Source: Rhodanobacter sp. C03
GTDB lineage: Bacteria > Pseudomonadota > Gammaproteobacteria > Xanthomonadales > Rhodanobacteraceae
Direction of reading: 5' to 3'
DNA: 64,000 nucleotides
NCBI RefSeq assembly: GCF_002001175.1
Contig: NZ_MUNT01000006.1
Coordinates: 1 to 64,000 of the forward strand
Below are positions 41,263 through 49,389 of the stretch, piece by piece. Under the pieces are notes generated by a model, which made no database searches, was not told where the DNA came from, and saw nothing but the letters and a program-made list of their open reading frames with translations. Position 1 is the stretch's first letter. Each line of letters opens with the position of its first letter. The translations under genes were made by a program, and so were the position numbers.

Positions 41263-42642
41263 CTACAGATGAACCTGCTGCTTCACCCATTCCGTGATGA
41301 GATCCAGTGCGGCCGGGTCAACCGTGATTGGGATCGAGCCGTACTCCTGCGGAGCTCCCGTTTTTGCGGGCTGCAACAGGTGATTCAGCCCCGGCAGTTC
41401 GACGATGCGGGCGTGGGCGTTTTTCGCCAGCGCGCTGCGGATGACCGGCAGATTGGCGGCAGGATCAACCTGCAGGTCGCGGGAGCCGGCGATCACCAGC
41501 GTGGGTTGCTGCAGCTTGCGCAGCGCGGGCGCGGGATCGTAGTCAAGGGTGGCGCGAAACCAGGGCGAGGAAATTTCGCTGGCCTCAGTCGCTGCACGTT
41601 CGGCGGGCATGCCAGCCTGTTCCATGATCTTCTGCGCGGCGGCGTTGGCGCTCGCCTGATCCGCTGAGTGGCGAACGGCATCGAGCAGACGTATTTCGTT
41701 GGCATGCAGCTTTTCGGCCTCAGCCTTGGGAACGCCAGAGGCGAGTGCGATGGCCAGTTGCTGCGCGGCGATGATGTCGGCGCCGGGTAGCGCGGGGGCT
41801 GATAGCAGCACGACGAAGGCAACCTGCACATCGCGGTTGGCGACCAGCGGAGCTATCTCGGCGCCTTCGCTGTGGCCGATCAGGCCGACCTTGTCCCGGG
41901 CGATGCCCGGCTGGGTGCGCAGCCAGCGGGCCGCATCCTGCGCATCGATGGCGAAATCCGCGGTGGTGGCGGTCTTGAAGTCGCCCTTCGAGGCGCCGAT
42001 GCCGCGCTTGTCGTAACGCAATACCGCGATGCCGGCACGCGTGAGCCGGTCGGCGATCACCAGGAAAATCTTGTGTCCGGCCACGTCCTCGTCGCGGTTC
42101 TGCCGACCGGAACCGGCGATCATGACGACGGCCGGAAACGGCCCGTGGCCCTTGGGCAGCATCAGTGTGCCGGCGAGCAGGTCGCCGTCCTTGCCGGGAA
42201 AATTCACGTCGCGGGAGGTGTAAGGAAACGGCGGATGCGGTGTCTGCGGGCGGTCCGGTTGCGGCGCAGCGGCTCCTGCAGCGCGTCGGGAAAAATGCGC
42301 GGGCATGTTCATGCCACCCTGGGAAAAACGGCCAGTCATGCTCTGGCCATCGGCGGAAAGCGTGCCGGTGAAGCTGGCCTTGACCGAGGAGATGGCGACC
42401 GTCACGGTGCTGTCCTGTCGGTTCAGCGTCACCGGTATGCCGGAGGCATTCTGGTCGGGACTATCCATCGTGGCGGCATGCTCGGACAGATGCAGCGTCA
42501 GCCGCATCTCCATACCCGTAGGCACCTTGAGGCTGCCATCCCAGTCGCCATTGATCGGCGTTTGGGGTGACGACTGGGCAAAGGCTCCCGTGTACGGGCC
42601 AACCAGCAGCAGGCACAAAATGATCAGGCGATGGAAACGCAT
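41263..42642 (-). CDS. Secreted alpha/beta hydrolase with N-terminal beta domain
   Basis: A 459-residue exported esterase/acyl-hydrolase. The signal peptide ends at about residue 22 (LLLVGPYTGAFA). Residues about 30-115 form a beta domain (DWDGSLKVPTGMEMRLTLHL, ISSVKASFTGTLSADGQSMT). The hydrolase domain has GHGPFPAVVMIAGSGRQNRD, VLRYDKRGIGASKGDFKTAT, the nucleophile elbow GLIGHSEGAEIAPL (Ser), VIAGSRDLQVD (Asp) and PGLNHLLQPAK (His). It resembles peptidase S9-like and 'alpha/beta hydrolase with DUF3887-like N-domain' proteins. The substrate is unknown. Confidence 0.85.
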   Translation of the reverse strand: MRFHRLIILCLLLVGPYTGAFAQSSPQTPINGDWDGSLKVPTGMEMRLTLHLSEHAATMDSPDQNASGIPVTLNRQDSTVTVAISSVKASFTGTLSADGQSMTGRFSQGGMNMPAHFSRRAAGAAAPQPDRPQTPHPPFPYTSRDVNFPGKDGDLLAGTLMLPKGHGPFPAVVMIAGSGRQNRDEDVAGHKIFLVIADRLTRAGIAVLRYDKRGIGASKGDFKTATTADFAIDAQDAARWLRTQPGIARDKVGLIGHSEGAEIAPLVANRDVQVAFVVLLSAPALPGADIIAAQQLAIALASGVPKAEAEKLHANEIRLLDAVRHSADQASANAAAQKIMEQAGMPAERAATEASEISSPWFRATLDYDPAPALRKLQQPTLVIAGSRDLQVDPAANLPVIRSALAKNAHARIVELPGLNHLLQPAKTGAPQEYGSIPITVDPAALDLITEWVKQQVHL

Positions 42643-42836
42643 GGCAGTACTCCAAGTGCGAACTGTAGCGATTCGGCGAACCTTCGTATCACTCGATAGC
42701 CGCCAGCAACGGCCATGAGCTTATAAGCAGGAGTGCACTGGAGGCGAGCGTGCGTAGCGCAAGTGGATTTCGAACGCGCAGCCGGCACCATCTATGGCAA
42801 TCTGTTCTGCCTACGACAGTTGGACGGCATCGCGGC

Positions 42837-43514
42837 ATGATCTCGGCGGAACTCGACAATCCTTTCTGGGCTTCGCTGCGCAGCCGGCATCGCGCGCTGG
42901 CACAGTGTCGCGATGATGCAGCGTGTTATCCGGCGGAGTTCGCGCCATTCCTGGGCGTGGCGAGCGCGGAGACAGACGTGGCCGACGCGATCGCGTCCCT
43001 GGTCGCGCCGGGCGAAACCCTGAACCTGCTCGGCGTGGCGCCGAAGTTGCCGGGCGAATGGATTCTCGAGGCTTATGCGCCGCTGGCGCAGATGATCTGC
43101 ACCGCACCGATTCCGCTGATCGACGGGCCCGAGCTGATCGAGTTGTCCGAGGCGCATCGCGCGGACGTGCTGGCGCTGACCGCGCTGGTGTATCCGCATT
43201 ATTTCCGTCCACGCACGATGGAGCTTGGCCGCTACTTCGGGATTTACCAGGACGGTCGGCTGGCGGCGATGATCGGCGAGCGTCTGGGCATGGACGCGTA
43301 TCAGGAAATCAGCGCGGTCTGCACGCATCCCGATTTCACCGGTCGCGGTTATGCCCGCCGTCTGGTGGCCATGTTGTCGAACGACAATCTTGAACGTGGC
43401 CGTACGCCGTTCCTGCACGTGAGCCAGCAGAATCATCACGCGAAGCTGCTGTACGAACAGATCGGTTATCGCCGACGCCGCGACATCGGCTTCTGGTCGC
43501 TGTGCCGGGCATAG
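42837..43514 (+). CDS. GNAT-family N-acetyltransferase
   Basis: A 225-residue acetyltransferase of the FR47-like group. The N-terminal half carries an extra domain (about 1-110). The acetyl-CoA-binding core is visible: GIYQDGRLAAMIGERLGM, then ISAVCTHPDFTGRGYARRLV (R/Q-x-x-G-x-G/A is T-G-R-G-Y-A) and LHVSQQNHHAKLLYEQIGY, ending RRRRDIGFWSLCRA. The substrate is unknown. The ATG at 42837 opens at MISAELDNPFWASL; an earlier in-frame ATG at 42750 adds an Arg-rich stretch with no homology. Confidence 0.85.
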   Translation: MISAELDNPFWASLRSRHRALAQCRDDAACYPAEFAPFLGVASAETDVADAIASLVAPGETLNLLGVAPKLPGEWILEAYAPLAQMICTAPIPLIDGPELIELSEAHRADVLALTALVYPHYFRPRTMELGRYFGIYQDGRLAAMIGERLGMDAYQEISAVCTHPDFTGRGYARRLVAMLSNDNLERGRTPFLHVSQQNHHAKLLYEQIGYRRRRDIGFWSLCRA

Positions 43515-43662
43515 GCTGGGCAGCTCAAACCCTGACGTTGTGTTTTCTCGAGCTGGATCTCAGCCCGATGTTGTTCGTCCGCTTCCGACATGCTGAACAG
43601 CCAAGGGTTTGCCATCGGGCATAATCGTCGGGGCACAATCTGCTTTCCCGCTAAGGCATCGC

Positions 43663-45240
43663 ATGTCTGACTCAAACAAGCTCCTTGCCGAGGCCACGGC
43701 GGTGTACAAGCAGGGGAACTATCGTCAGGCATTTGATCTGGCGAAGACCCTGCTGCCGGTGGCTCCGGATCATGCGGGGCTGCATTACCTGATCGGGCTT
43801 GCCGCACTCGGCCTGAAGGAGATGCCGCAGGCAGTGAAGTACCTGCTAAGGGCGGTGACACTGGATCCTCTGCGTGGCGAGTATGCGGCGCAATTTGCGA
43901 AGGTACTTTCCCTGGTCAACCAGCAAGCCGTGGCACTGGCTCTCGTGGACCGGAGCCTGACCCTGTCGCCACTCGACCCAACGACACTGGATACCCTCGG
44001 GTTCGTGCTCGCGCGCGCCAATGAACATGAGCGTGCACGGACTCTTTACACGCGTGCGGTCGCGCAGGATCCATCCCGCGTCGACCTTCATCACCATCTC
44101 GCGAAATCGTTGATGTTCCTGGGCAAGCTGGACGAAGCGGAACAAGAAATGGAAACCTGCCTCGATCTGGCGCCGCAGTCGTGGGAGATCCATCTGACGT
44201 TGTCGCATCTGCGTACGCAGACCGTGGCGAGCAATCATCTGGAGCGCTTGCAGTCGTTGTTGCCGAAGAGTGCAGGCAACCTTATCGCGCAGATACATCT
44301 GCATCTGGCACTGTTCAAGGAATACGAGGATCTGGCCGACTATCCCAGGGCATTCGAGCACCTTGCCATCGGCAAGGCCGCGGGAAAAGTAGGACGGGAC
44401 TATTCACGCGAGCGCCAGGAGGCCCTGTTCGCGGCGCTGACCCAGGCGTTGCCGAACCCGGAGACTGCTGCCGCCGGCTTTCCTACCGACGAACCCATCT
44501 TCGTCATCGGCATGCCACGTTCGGGCACGACCCTGGTCGAGCGCATCATTTCCAACCATCCGGATGTGCATTCTGCTGGCGAACTGAATAACTTTCCGGT
44601 CGCGTTCAAGCAGCTATCAGGCAGTCGCTCACGGCTCCTGCTTGATCCGGAAACCATCGACTGTGTGCCCAACCTTGACTGGCGACGGCTGGGCGAGGCC
44701 TATCTCGCCGGTACCCGACCTGCGACGGGCCACAAGCCCCATTTCATCGACAAGCTTCCGCACAATTTTCTTTATGCGGGCTTTATTGCCCAGGCGCTGC
44801 CGCAGGCAAAGATCATCTGCCTGCGGCGTGATCCGATGGATACCTGCCTTGGTAATTTTCGTCAGCTTTTCGCGCTGAAGTCGACCAACTACGACTACTC
44901 GTTCGACCTGCTCGACACCGGCCACTACTACGTCCTGTTTGATCGCCTGATGGCGCATTGGCAGCAGCTTTTTCCGGGACGCATCCTGGAAGTGGATTAC
45001 GAGATGCTGGTGGACTCGCAAGAGGCGAGTTCGCGCCAATTGCTGGAGTTCTGCGGCTTGCCCTGGGACGATGCCTGCCTGCGTTTCGAGGACAATCCGG
45101 CACCTGTCGCCACGGCGAGTGTCGTGCAGGTGCGCAAGCCCATGTACCGCAGTTCCCTGAAGCGCTGGAAACACTACGAAGCGCAAACGGCCGACCTGCA
45201 GAAGCTGTTGATCGACGCGGGTATTGCACTCAGCCCATAG
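43663..45240 (+). CDS. TPR-sulfotransferase fusion protein, copy 1
   Basis: A 525-residue protein. Residues about 1-210 are TPR-like helical repeats (LLAEATAVYKQGNYRQAFDL, GLHYLIGLAALGLKEMPQAV, LTLSPLDPTTLDTLGFVLAR). Residues about 275-500 are a sulfotransferase domain with the PAPS loop IFVIGMPRSGTTLVERIISN, then LPHNFLYAGFIAQALPQAKI and ICLRRDPMDTCLGNFRQLFA (3'-phosphate site), ending near PMYRSSLKRWKHYE. Such TPR-sulfotransferases are often linked to protein or polysaccharide sulfation, and no acceptor is known here. The ATG at 43663 is followed by MSDSNKLLAE; an upstream ATG at 43609 lies in the conserved flank. Confidence 0.85.
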   Translation: MSDSNKLLAEATAVYKQGNYRQAFDLAKTLLPVAPDHAGLHYLIGLAALGLKEMPQAVKYLLRAVTLDPLRGEYAAQFAKVLSLVNQQAVALALVDRSLTLSPLDPTTLDTLGFVLARANEHERARTLYTRAVAQDPSRVDLHHHLAKSLMFLGKLDEAEQEMETCLDLAPQSWEIHLTLSHLRTQTVASNHLERLQSLLPKSAGNLIAQIHLHLALFKEYEDLADYPRAFEHLAIGKAAGKVGRDYSRERQEALFAALTQALPNPETAAAGFPTDEPIFVIGMPRSGTTLVERIISNHPDVHSAGELNNFPVAFKQLSGSRSRLLLDPETIDCVPNLDWRRLGEAYLAGTRPATGHKPHFIDKLPHNFLYAGFIAQALPQAKIICLRRDPMDTCLGNFRQLFALKSTNYDYSFDLLDTGHYYVLFDRLMAHWQQLFPGRILEVDYEMLVDSQEASSRQLLEFCGLPWDDACLRFEDNPAPVATASVVQVRKPMYRSSLKRWKHYEAQTADLQKLLIDAGIALSP

Positions 45241-45433
45241 CTCGCCATGCGGCAAGTTGTTTTTCTTTCTTTACCTTGGCGTAAACATGCATGGCGAGAA
45301 AGACATTGTGCTTTTCTTAAGCTGGATTTCGCCCTGATGTTGCTCAACCACACCCGACATGTTGAGCAGCTGCAATGGCTTGTCATCGGGCATAATCATC
45401 GGGGTGCAACCTACTGTAACGATAAGGCACCGC

Positions 45434-47011
45434 ATGTCTGACCCAAACAAGCTCTTTGCCGAGGCCACGGCGGTGTACAACCAAGGGAACCATCGCCAGG
45501 CATTTGATCTGGCGAAGACCCTGCTGCCGGTGGCTCCGGATCATGCGGGGCTGCACTACCTGATCGGGCTTGCCGCACTCGACCTGAAGGAGATGCCAAC
45601 GGCAGTGAAGTACCTGCAAAGGGCGGTGAAACTGGATCCTCTGCGTGGCGAGTATGCGGCGCAATTTGCGAAGGTACTTTCCCTGGTCAACCAGCAAGCC
45701 GTGGCGCTGGCTGTCGTGGACCGGACGCTGACCTTGTCGCCACTCGACCCAACGACGCTGGATACCCTCGGGGTCGTGCTCTCGCGCGCGAATGAACATG
45801 AGCGCGCACGGGTTCTTTACGCGCGCGCGGCGGCGCAGGAGCCATCCCGCGTCGACCTTCATTACAACCTCTCCAAATCATTGATGTGCCTGGGCAAGCT
45901 GGACGAAGCGGAACAGGAAATGGAAGCCTGCATCGAGCTGGCACCGCAGTCGTGGGGGATCCACCTGACGTTGTCGTATCTGCGCACGCAGACCGCGACG
46001 AACAATCATCTGGAGCGCTTGCAGTCGTTGTTGCCGAAGAGTGCAGGCAACCTTATCGCGCAGATACATCTGCATCTGGCACTATTCAAGGAATACGAGG
46101 ATCTGGCCGACTATCCCAGGGCATTCGAGCACCTTGCCATCGGCAAGGCCGCGGGAAAAGTAGGACGGGACTATTCACGCGAGCGCCAGGAGGCCCTGTT
46201 CGCGGCGCTGACCCAGGCGTTGCCGAACCCGGAGACTGCTGCCGCCGGCTTTCCTACCGACGAACCCATCTTCGTCATCGGCATGCCACGTTCGGGCACG
46301 ACCCTGGTCGAGCGCATCATTTCGAACCACCCTGATGTGCACTCGGCTGGCGAGCTGCATAACTTCCCAGTCACGTTCAAGCAGCTATCAGGCAGTCGCT
46401 CACGGCTCCTGCTTGATCCGGAAACCATCGACTGTGTGCCCAACCTTGACTGGCGACGGCTGGGCGAAGCCTATCTCGCCGGTACCCGACCTGCGACGGG
46501 CCACAAGCCTCATTTCATCGACAAGCTTCCGCACAATTTTCTTTATGCGGGCTTTATTGCCCAGGCGCTGCCGCAGGCAAAGATCATCTGCCTGCGGCGT
46601 GATCCGATGGATACATGCCTCAGCAATTTTCGCCAGCTATTTGCGCTGGAGTCGAGCAACTATGACTACTCGTTCGACCTGCTCGACACCGGCCATTACT
46701 ACGTCCTGTTTGATCGCCTGATGGCGCATTGGCAGCAGCTTTTTCCGGGACGCATCCTGGAAGTGGATTACGAGACGCTGGTGGAGTCGCAGGAGGCGAG
46801 TTCGCGCCAATTGCTGGAGTTCTGCGGCTTGCCCTGGGACGATGCCTGCCTGCGTTTCGAGGACAATCCGGCACCTGTCGCCACGGCGAGTGTCGTGCAG
46901 GTGCGCAAGCCCATGTACCGCAGTTCCCTGAAGCGCTGGAAACACTACGAAGCGCAAACGGCCGACCTGCAGAAGCTGTTGACCGAAGCGGGCATTGTGC
47001 TCAGCCCATAA
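45434..47011 (+). CDS. TPR-sulfotransferase fusion protein, copy 2
   Basis: A 525-residue paralogue of the previous gene with the same domain order and an intact PAPS loop (IFVIGMPRSGTTLVERIISN). Differences cluster in the TPR part, for example N16, H19, D50, T56, Q62 and K66, while the sulfotransferase half is almost the same. Both copies keep the 3'-phosphate motif and the C-terminal PMYRSSLKRWKHYE, so both look active. Divergent TPR domains with a conserved catalytic half suggest different partner or acceptor recognition. Confidence 0.85.
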   Translation: MSDPNKLFAEATAVYNQGNHRQAFDLAKTLLPVAPDHAGLHYLIGLAALDLKEMPTAVKYLQRAVKLDPLRGEYAAQFAKVLSLVNQQAVALAVVDRTLTLSPLDPTTLDTLGVVLSRANEHERARVLYARAAAQEPSRVDLHYNLSKSLMCLGKLDEAEQEMEACIELAPQSWGIHLTLSYLRTQTATNNHLERLQSLLPKSAGNLIAQIHLHLALFKEYEDLADYPRAFEHLAIGKAAGKVGRDYSRERQEALFAALTQALPNPETAAAGFPTDEPIFVIGMPRSGTTLVERIISNHPDVHSAGELHNFPVTFKQLSGSRSRLLLDPETIDCVPNLDWRRLGEAYLAGTRPATGHKPHFIDKLPHNFLYAGFIAQALPQAKIICLRRDPMDTCLSNFRQLFALESSNYDYSFDLLDTGHYYVLFDRLMAHWQQLFPGRILEVDYETLVESQEASSRQLLEFCGLPWDDACLRFEDNPAPVATASVVQVRKPMYRSSLKRWKHYEAQTADLQKLLTEAGIVLSP

Positions 47012-47222
47012 TTTGCCATGCAGCAAGTCGTTGGAGATGCTGTATTCCTTATGCCAGGCACCATACCTCCAGTCGCGGAATTCAGACTCATTGCCACAGA
47101 TCGCTCAAGGACCGTTTCTCGGCTGTTCGAATCTGCGGTATCTTGCGGGCAGGCTGGGGAGTCAACGAGCTGATGCTGCACGGTCCATCCGTTGATCGAG
47201 TGCGATCCTGACAGGAGTCAGC

Positions 47223-47906
47223 ATGAAAAAGTCCATGCTCGAATGTGTGCTGCTCAGTTCAAGTCTGTACCTGTTGTGCCTCCCGGCGTCGGCCCAAGAG
47301 AGCTTGCCTGGCGTGACGGTGACCGCGCCGGCGTACTCATCGCAACACGGCGGCTACCTGATCTCCGGCGATTTCAAGGTCGATCCGCGCATGCCTTCGG
47401 TGGTGTTCCCGGCACAGGCGCTGGTGAAGAACGACATCCTGAGCATCGAGCCGATCCATCTGCAGGACGACGAATACCTGGTGCTGCAGGAATGCGCATC
47501 AGCCGACTGCCACGAGGCTTCGCTGGTCCGCTTCTGGAGTTCGAGCAATATAGGTGGCGACGATGCGCGACACAATCGGGTCCAGATCACCCACGAGAAC
47601 AAGTATTTCATCTGGCTCAAGCGGCTGCCGGAAGTCTCCGGCAGGAGCTGCGGCCAGGGCACGTTCCTCGGTTATAACCAAACCGTCAGTTGCGGTGGCC
47701 ACTTCGCCAGTTTTCAGCAGATCAGCCCGCCCCTGATGCTGATTCCGGAAGGCGATCTGGCTGCATTTCACCAGGACGATCTGCAGAAATCCATTCAGGC
47801 CGATCCCGTGCACGTGGCGCAGCAGACGCATGAAGGCTCCACCTACGTGGTGACCTATGAAGGCGGTAGCACGGTGCGCATCCGTCGCATGCACGCGACA
47901 CAATGA
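47223..47906 (+). CDS. Secreted hypothetical protein, 227 aa
   Basis: An exported protein with a signal peptide (MLECVLLSSSLYLLCLPASA, cleavage near 24). The mature start has VTVTAPAYSSQHGGYLISGD and FKVDPRMPSVVFPAQALVKN. A central Cys pair lies in VLQECASADCHEASLVRFW, a later pair in GRSCGQGTFLGYN and TVSCGGHF, and the end is EGGSTVRIRRMHATQ. I do not recognise a family. The SD agga lies 8 nt before the ATG. It precedes a secreted amidohydrolase on the same strand, with a 105-nt gap, and may be co-transcribed with it. Confidence 0.65.
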   Translation: MKKSMLECVLLSSSLYLLCLPASAQESLPGVTVTAPAYSSQHGGYLISGDFKVDPRMPSVVFPAQALVKNDILSIEPIHLQDDEYLVLQECASADCHEASLVRFWSSSNIGGDDARHNRVQITHENKYFIWLKRLPEVSGRSCGQGTFLGYNQTVSCGGHFASFQQISPPLMLIPEGDLAAFHQDDLQKSIQADPVHVAQQTHEGSTYVVTYEGGSTVRIRRMHATQ

Positions 47907-48011
47907 GTTAGTGCCTTGAGAGGGCGGAGCGGGTCGCGCCTTTTCCGAGGCTTCGCGCAAACAGCGGCCTCACCAGTTTCATTGGCACCATCTGGAATGG
48001 GCAGAGAACAA

Positions 48012-49337
48012 ATGTCGGCAAGTGTCTTCATGCGACGCATGGCGCTGCTGTTGTCCATGCTGGCTGCGCCGGTGCTTGCCACCGAGCCGCATTTGCTGCT
48101 GACCCACGCCACGATCATCGACGGCACCGGGACGCCGGCGCAGCCGCACATGACCATCGAGATCAAGGGCGAGCGCATCGCAGGGATCTATCCCGATGCC
48201 AGCCGTCCGGTGCCGGACGGCACACGGGTGGAAGACCTGAGTGGACGTTATGTCATCCCGGGCCTGATCGATGCGCACGTGCACCTCACCGGTGCCGAGC
48301 CGGATTTCGCGCACTACCAGCCGCATCTGCAGGCGCTGCTGCGCGGTGGCGTCACCGCGATCCGCGACATGGCCGGTGACGATCGTCTGCTGGCCTATCT
48401 CGCGGCGCAGGCAAATTCGGATGCCCTGGCTTCGCCGGACATTTTCTACGTGGCGTTGATGGCCGGCCCGACGTTCTTTGCCGAAGACGCGCGCGCACAG
48501 GAAGCGTCCGCCGGCGAGCCGCTGGGCCAAGCGCCATGGATGCAGGCAATGACCCCGACCACCGATATCCCGCTTGCCGTGGCCGAAGCAAAGGGCACCG
48601 GGGCGACAGCACTCAAGCTGTATGCCAACCTGCCTGCAAGCCTGGTTGCGAAGATCACGGCGGAAGCGCATCGGCAAGGTCTGCGCGTATGGACACATGC
48701 GACGATTTTTCCGGCCACGCCAGGTGATGCGGTGGCTGCTGGCGTCGACACGATTTCACATAGCCCGTATCTGGTGTGGGAGGCGGCGCCGAAGGTGCCG
48801 GATGATTACCGCGGACGTGCCATGGGCGATTTCGCACATATCCGGCCCGACTCGCCGCAAATCCTGGCGCTGTTCAAGGCGATGAAACAGCACGGCACGA
48901 TCCTCGACGCCACGCTGCTGCCGTTCGTCGACGAAGCACAGCAGCACTCGAAAAATGTGGGTGTCGGCATCATGCCGTGGAGCTATGCGGTCACCCGGCT
49001 GGCGCACCAGCAAGGCGTGCTGATCGACGTGGGCACCGACAGCTCGGGGCTTCCAGCCGATGCGCATGGGCCGGAGTTGCATGCGTTGCCGTCGGTGCAC
49101 GCGGAAATGGCCTTGCTGGTCGAGCATGGCGGCTTCACCCCGATCGAGGCGATCCAGGCCGCCACGCAAGTCAGCGCGGCGGCGATGGGGCAGACGACGC
49201 TACGCGGCACGATCACGGTCGGCAAGCGCGCCGACCTTGTCGTGCTGACGGCCGATCCGACACGCGATATCCACAACACCGGCAAGATCGCCTTCGTGCT
49301 CAAGAATGGGCAAACCTACCTGCCGGACGGTGGTTGA
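48012..49337 (+). CDS. Secreted amidohydrolase family protein
   Basis: A 441-residue exported metal-dependent hydrolase. The signal peptide ends near residue 24 (MALLLSMLAAPVLA). It has THATIIDGTGTPAQPHMTIE and GLIDAHVHLTG with His89 and His91 of the metal site, GATALKLYANLP (Lys bridge candidate), HATIFPATPGDAVAAGVDTI and SHSPYLVWE for further His ligands, and VLIDVGTDSSG (Asp). It is a distant relative of the amidohydrolase at 36304; the substrate is unknown. I chose the ATG at 48012 rather than 47997 because it starts directly before the signal peptide. Confidence 0.88.
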   Translation: MSASVFMRRMALLLSMLAAPVLATEPHLLLTHATIIDGTGTPAQPHMTIEIKGERIAGIYPDASRPVPDGTRVEDLSGRYVIPGLIDAHVHLTGAEPDFAHYQPHLQALLRGGVTAIRDMAGDDRLLAYLAAQANSDALASPDIFYVALMAGPTFFAEDARAQEASAGEPLGQAPWMQAMTPTTDIPLAVAEAKGTGATALKLYANLPASLVAKITAEAHRQGLRVWTHATIFPATPGDAVAAGVDTISHSPYLVWEAAPKVPDDYRGRAMGDFAHIRPDSPQILALFKAMKQHGTILDATLLPFVDEAQQHSKNVGVGIMPWSYAVTRLAHQQGVLIDVGTDSSGLPADAHGPELHALPSVHAEMALLVEHGGFTPIEAIQAATQVSAAAMGQTTLRGTITVGKRADLVVLTADPTRDIHNTGKIAFVLKNGQTYLPDGG

Positions 49338-49389
49338 GGTTTCGGCAGTCCGCAGACATCAGGTTGCCGTTTCGCCGCTGCATTGATCA

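Larger units (their letters stand above)
43540..47035. repeat. Tandem direct duplication of a TPR-sulfotransferase gene
   Basis: Two genes of identical length (43663-45240 and 45434-47011), plus about 120 nt upstream and 20 nt downstream of each, are direct repeats offset by 1,771 bp. The upstream regions share 'catcgggcataatc-tcgggg' and the sequence around the ATG; the downstream flanks share gccatgc-gcaagt. By eye, the first 191 residues differ at about 28 positions and the last 334 at about 10, so similarity is unevenly distributed. Confidence 0.9.

Noticed and set aside
42733..42840. 35-codon GTG-started frame ending ATGA at the GNAT start
   Set aside because: The overlap with the GNAT ATG is suggestive, but the peptide is short, Arg-rich at its start and not recognised, and the GNAT start itself has alternatives.
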